From: Opisthocomus hoazin
Lineage: Eukaryota; Chordata; Aves; Opisthocomiformes; Opisthocomidae
Direction of reading: 5' to 3'
Length of the DNA stretch: 64,000 bases
Assembly (NCBI RefSeq): GCF_030867145.1
Contig: NC_134415.1
Span: 12,378,417-12,442,416 of the forward strand
Each line of letters opens with the position of its first letter. Positions within the stretch are counted from its first letter, which is position 1. Below the pieces are notes generated by a model, which saw nothing but the letters and a program-made list of their open reading frames with translations, did no database searches and was not told the DNA's origin. This document shows positions 59,936-64,000 of the stretch, piece after piece. The position numbers and the translations under genes are program-made.

Positions 59936-61134
59936 TTCAGATGGCAATCTTTACATGAATCCTTAAACCCAGCTTTTTTCCGTTAGCCTCTATTCCTTCT
60001 CTGAAGCTGGTCTCATCCCAAAAGCCAACAGGCTTTTTTAACTCCATAGTAACTAACTCCAGCAATCCCTGTCCAAGTTCTTAGGCCTGACCGTTTGAGA
60101 GTTTGTACGGAACGCCATGCTTTAGCAACCAGCAATAAATCAGAAGCAAGCTTTAGGTCCGCTGTTTATTTGAAGCACCCTTATCATGAGGAAATATTTC
60201 TGGTAATATTTCCTTTTCTTCCTTTGTACTGCTCACTTACTGCTTTATAGATTTCCCTGTACTGGTTTATAGCTTTCCCTATACTCTCTCCCCTATTTGT
60301 GTGTATTTCAAACGCTGTCATATACTTGAAGTACTTCATCGTAACGATGCAGAACTTCACTTTGCTGGAACGTTGAAACGTCTGACTTGAACCTGACCTG
60401 CCCTGGCAGTGGATTGCAGCTTGCGGCAGCCCACATGAAACCAGCTGAAGATCTCCGTCTGCTTAAAAGCGAAGAAGGGCTGCTTTGGAGAGCGCTACCC
60501 CAGATAACCCCCAAACCCACAGTCCGGGTGGGAAGTGAATGAACGTGGTGCTGAGTCACTTTTCGCTTTCACTGCTGCGAACAGGTAACAAATCCACAGC
60601 AGCCAATTTGGATACTCAGCAGCGAAACTTGTGTAAGGGTGAAAATACTCCTCCTTCTCTGACGCCGTTCTCCTCCTCCTCCCGTGCAAACTGTTACTGC
60701 TGTGATGGGGACGACACTGGAAACTTGCACTTTTTGGAGCCAGGGCCAGAGCACCTCCCTTTGCGGGACAGCCAGCCTGCAGCACCTGGGGAGCCAGGGG
60801 CTGGTAGGAACTCATCGCCCACAGCTGGCAGCACCCTGGGCCCCGTCTGCCGGGGAACAAGCACCTGGGGGCCAGGGATGCCTCTGAGCCACAGCTGGAA
60901 AAAGTCTGCACTCTGATGGAAGAAAGGGAAGAATTTGGTTGGGGCGAGTGCTGTGGCCCTACAGGGAGGCTGTGGCTTGCGAGCAGAGGGCAGGGAGACA
61001 GAGCGTGAAGTGTGAGGGATGGAGCAGCCCACCCTGCAGAAGGGCTGGTGCTGCCCACACAAGGGTGGGCTGTCAGCAGCCTCATGCTGCCATGCTGTAG
61101 GGTGCTTCCTTGGGTGATATCCAGAATGGGTTTG

Positions 61135-61168
61135 AATAAAGCAAATTTAAAAAAAACCATTGAATAAA
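61135..61168 (+). promoter_or_regulatory. Candidate + strand poly(A) site
   Basis: AATAAA at 61135-61140 and again at 61163-61168 is followed by ACAGTGTGTTCTTCC, a G/T-rich downstream element. It may end a + strand transcript, perhaps a divergent lncRNA from the HNRNPU promoter. A + frame at 60539-60916 precedes it but has no recognised domain. Confidence 0.35.
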
Positions 61169-63605
61169 TACCAGTGGTAAACAGTGTGTTCTTCCAGAGC
61201 GTGTTCTGGATTTTAAGCCATTTTGCTGAAATTTGAAGTTTACTTTGCTTCTTCAGTCAAGTTCATGAAACTAATTTATTACTGCTTCTGCTGGAATCGC
61301 TTCAGAGATTCTGTTCATTTTAGAGAATAACAAAAATGAGAAAACCCCTTAGAATTACGAAAAGGAAATTTATGAAACGCAGTATTTTAATTAGCAATAA
61401 AGTTGCTTGTTGCAGGGTACCAAGATCTCTTAAAATCCTAACAGCCTAGATTTTAAAATAAAAGCATTTAGAACGGGGTAACAGTATGTTAGTCTTCCCC
61501 TTCTGCCCTTTCGGTATATTTGGAACCACGTTTGAAACGATAAGGGAGAAGTATTTTCTTTCAGTACTTTTAACAGTCTGATGTTTTATCTGAATTGGAA
61601 ATTGCATTTGGTTTCTGGCTTCTTTTTTTCTAGTCTTTACTGTGGCTGCATCTGCTGAAACTGGGGGTGTAAGAGAGGGAGAAGTGTGATTTACACTGGT
61701 GGAGCTTACTGCTGAACTCACTGGTGTTACTTGCATGAGGTAAAGCTAAGCACACATATATGCCTCATGACTGGGACAGAGTATGAGTATATGCCTCAAG
61801 CCTGGGATTTTTCCATTAGCCATTTAGATCTGCTGATATTTTGGATCACTAGTTCCTCTTCTCTTTTCATTTTTTTCAAAGCTTAAAGAGCCTTTATATA
61901 TCGTCCTGACAAATTCAGCTTTTCTATCTGATTATTTATATCCTGTTTTTCTTTCATCCTTTTGTTTTCTGATGCTTTTGTTTCAAGCATTTTACTGTCT
62001 TACTTCTGTTCTTCATTTTTGTTCTGTTTTGAAATCCTCACATTTAGGTTTCATTCTAATTCTTCTTCTAACACTAATACCTCACAGATCTTTTCTCCTC
62101 CCAGTGCATATTATCTGTCTTTCTCAGTAGATAACACATATGCTCTCTCTATCCTTCTTCCAGATATTAGCACTTTTATTCTTGATTTCTAAGTGGCAAT
62201 AGAAGTGATTAATTCTATGCAACTTTTTGTGATCACAAAGTTGACAAAAAAGAGCTCTTACAAGCTAGGTTTGTCTGTGAAACCTTATGCTTAATATAAA
62301 ATGAACTCTTCTCTGCTGCAATCTACCAGGCTATTGAAAGATGTTGGGAGGATGGACAAAAGAATTTGGTGATGGCTCTCTTAAAAGCAGAAGACATCTT
62401 CCCAGCGTCAACCATGGGGTTGCTGCTAATGGCACTGGCTCCCTCATAACCAGCCACACATTGTGCATGTCCAAATGCCAGACCTGGAGCTTTGAGTGAT
62501 CTGTGAATTTATGGAGCTTTTTTTTTATTACTGAAGATTGTCCCTCCTGAGAAAAAGAGATGGGTATTTATTTCTTTCAAAGTCTCAAATCAGAGATTCT
62601 CCTCTGTGTTTCTCATTTCTCAAATCTATAGGGAAGCCAATAGCTCTAGGCTGATAACTTTATGCATTCATATTTTATGGCACTGAATATAGGCTGGAAA
62701 GTGATAAAAACAGAGCTCTGAAAATCAGCTTCTTCCTTTTACTATTGAATCAAAGTAATTCCACAAAGACAGAAAACCTCTTTTAGTGCTTTCTGGGACT
62801 CTGTCATATTTACTGAGGAGGTCTTCCGCCACTCTGGAAACTGGACTTCTGAAAATGTGCTGAAAATTTTGGCTGCTAGAGTTGTTTAGGAGAACAAGAG
62901 ATTCTCAGATTTCTGAAATTTTAGATGACAAGAATCATGTCTATCTCCATGGCTACCAGATCAGTTCATGAGCATCCTGGCAGATTTCTGGTAGCCATTT
63001 CAGAAGGTTTCATAGATAAACTGCTGAGTGAAAAGACTACTGCAGCCATGCAGGCTTGCTGGTGAGACCATCGGTCAGCAAGGAGGACATGTTACAGCAC
63101 CACCTTGCTATTTGACCTTGTTAAACTTGCTGGTGTCAGGGCTAGAGATCAACAAAGAGGCCCATTTAGCATCTTGGGATCTGGCAATCATGGGCCTGTC
63201 TACATCTCTCTGAAATCTGGACTTCTGATGTGCAAATACTTCACTACAGGAAGAGGAGAATTGGTGGTGCCACTGAAGGCAAGGCTTCAAGGATGTGTCT
63301 GCTTCTAGGAGCATCTTTGGATGTTTACAGAGGCACACAGGACACAAAAGGAGAGACTTTTTGAAAGGTTCTGCACTTGGGTGTGCTATCTGCCCTAGGT
63401 CGCACATTTTTCCCACGTGTCTCCCTTCTTGCTACGTGCTCTACATTTTCTTATTCTACATTATTAACAAATTAACCTCAGCTTCGCTTCTTTAATACTA
63501 AATTTTAGTTCTCTCTTCAATCGTATATCTTCAATGCGTCTTGGATGCTCCACACTACACCTAAGAGACAAACTACTTGAAAAAAGGATGGGGAGAGAGG
63601 CACAA

Positions 63606-63647
63606 ATACTGTCTTAAAGATATTCTATACTGTCTTAAAGATATCCT
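63606..63647. repeat. 21-bp tandem duplication
   Basis: Two copies of ATACTGTCTTAAAGATATNCT in tandem with one or two differences. Confidence 0.88.
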
Positions 63648-64000
63648 AAAATACATAACACTAGCACGCAGCGCACATGCATTAGATACATCATACAATA
63701 TGACTTTTCAGGTAAGGCGTTCTGAGCTTTTGGAGGTTTGTTAATCCTGTAAATAACTGTAGATGGAAAATCACTTAAATGTGTCAGTATCTGAAAAGTG
63801 GGGGTTAAAAGATTTATGCATGTTCACAGCTGAGGTCTGGTAGCAGAGAAACAACAGTTAATAATTTCACTGGCAGATTCTGTCTAGTTTAGCTACAGTG
63901 CTTTAAGACCTTACTGTCCCAGCAGTTGCACTGCTTAAGAAGTGACAGAATGGGATGTGTGATCACTTCCTGGGCCACAGCTTTGTTTACTGATTTAAAG

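Larger units (their letters stand above)
52450..64000. other. HNRNPU upstream flank, no recognised gene
   Basis: AT-rich DNA with no CR1 or LTR that I recognise. In human the next gene is EFCAB2, and a divergent lncRNA (HNRNPU-AS1) starts at the shared promoter; no EFCAB2 EF-hand sequence is visible here. Exon-like - strand frames at 54694-54803, 57130-57286 and 61446-61736 and a possible + strand poly(A) site near 61165 are listed separately. Confidence 0.4.

Overview
The window is nuclear DNA from a bird. Intron-containing genes, CpG-island promoters, many CR1 LINE 3' tails ending in the avian ATTCTGTGATTCTG-type motif, and a solo LTR of a kind I recall as common in non-galliform birds all point to Neoaves. 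The species cannot be read from the sequence. Two genes are certain: COX20 on the + strand (4 coding exons, 22665-25869, 117 aa) and HNRNPU on the - strand (14 coding exons, 51847 down to 39465, 846 aa). Both could be spliced by eye with every intron phase matching. Their convergent order is the one I know from human 1q44 (DESI2 - COX20 - HNRNPU - EFCAB2).

Layout. 1-1540 looks like the 3'UTR of a + strand gene that starts outside the window; DESI2 is the positional candidate. 1.5-21.8 kb is gene-poor, with CR1 tails, one solo LTR and simple repeats. 21.9-22.9 kb is the CpG-island promoter of COX20, with a possible divergent first exon on the - strand. COX20 runs from 22.66 to about 26.5 kb and has a CR1 in intron 1. 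26.5-38.4 kb separates the two convergent 3' ends; it holds several CR1 copies and exon-like - strand ORFs, the best of which ends at a stop codon followed by AATAAA within about 50 bases. 38.4-52.0 kb is HNRNPU, with a large CpG island over exon 1 and intron 1. 52.4-64 kb is AT-rich, with short tandem duplications, a possible + strand poly(A) site near 61.15 kb and a few exon-like ORFs I could not identify.

The two certain genes do unrelated jobs. COX20 is a mitochondrial inner-membrane chaperone for COX2 in complex IV assembly. HNRNPU (SAF-A) is a nuclear matrix/chromatin and RNA-binding protein. I see no operon-like or pathway link; they are neighbours by conserved synteny. The points most worth following are a GC-AG intron in HNRNPU, a candidate poison exon in HNRNPU intron 3 that may derive from a retroelement, an ETS/CRE composite site in HNRNPU intron 1, and the unidentified exon-like ORFs at 28.9-31.3 kb, 57.2 kb and 61.6 kb.
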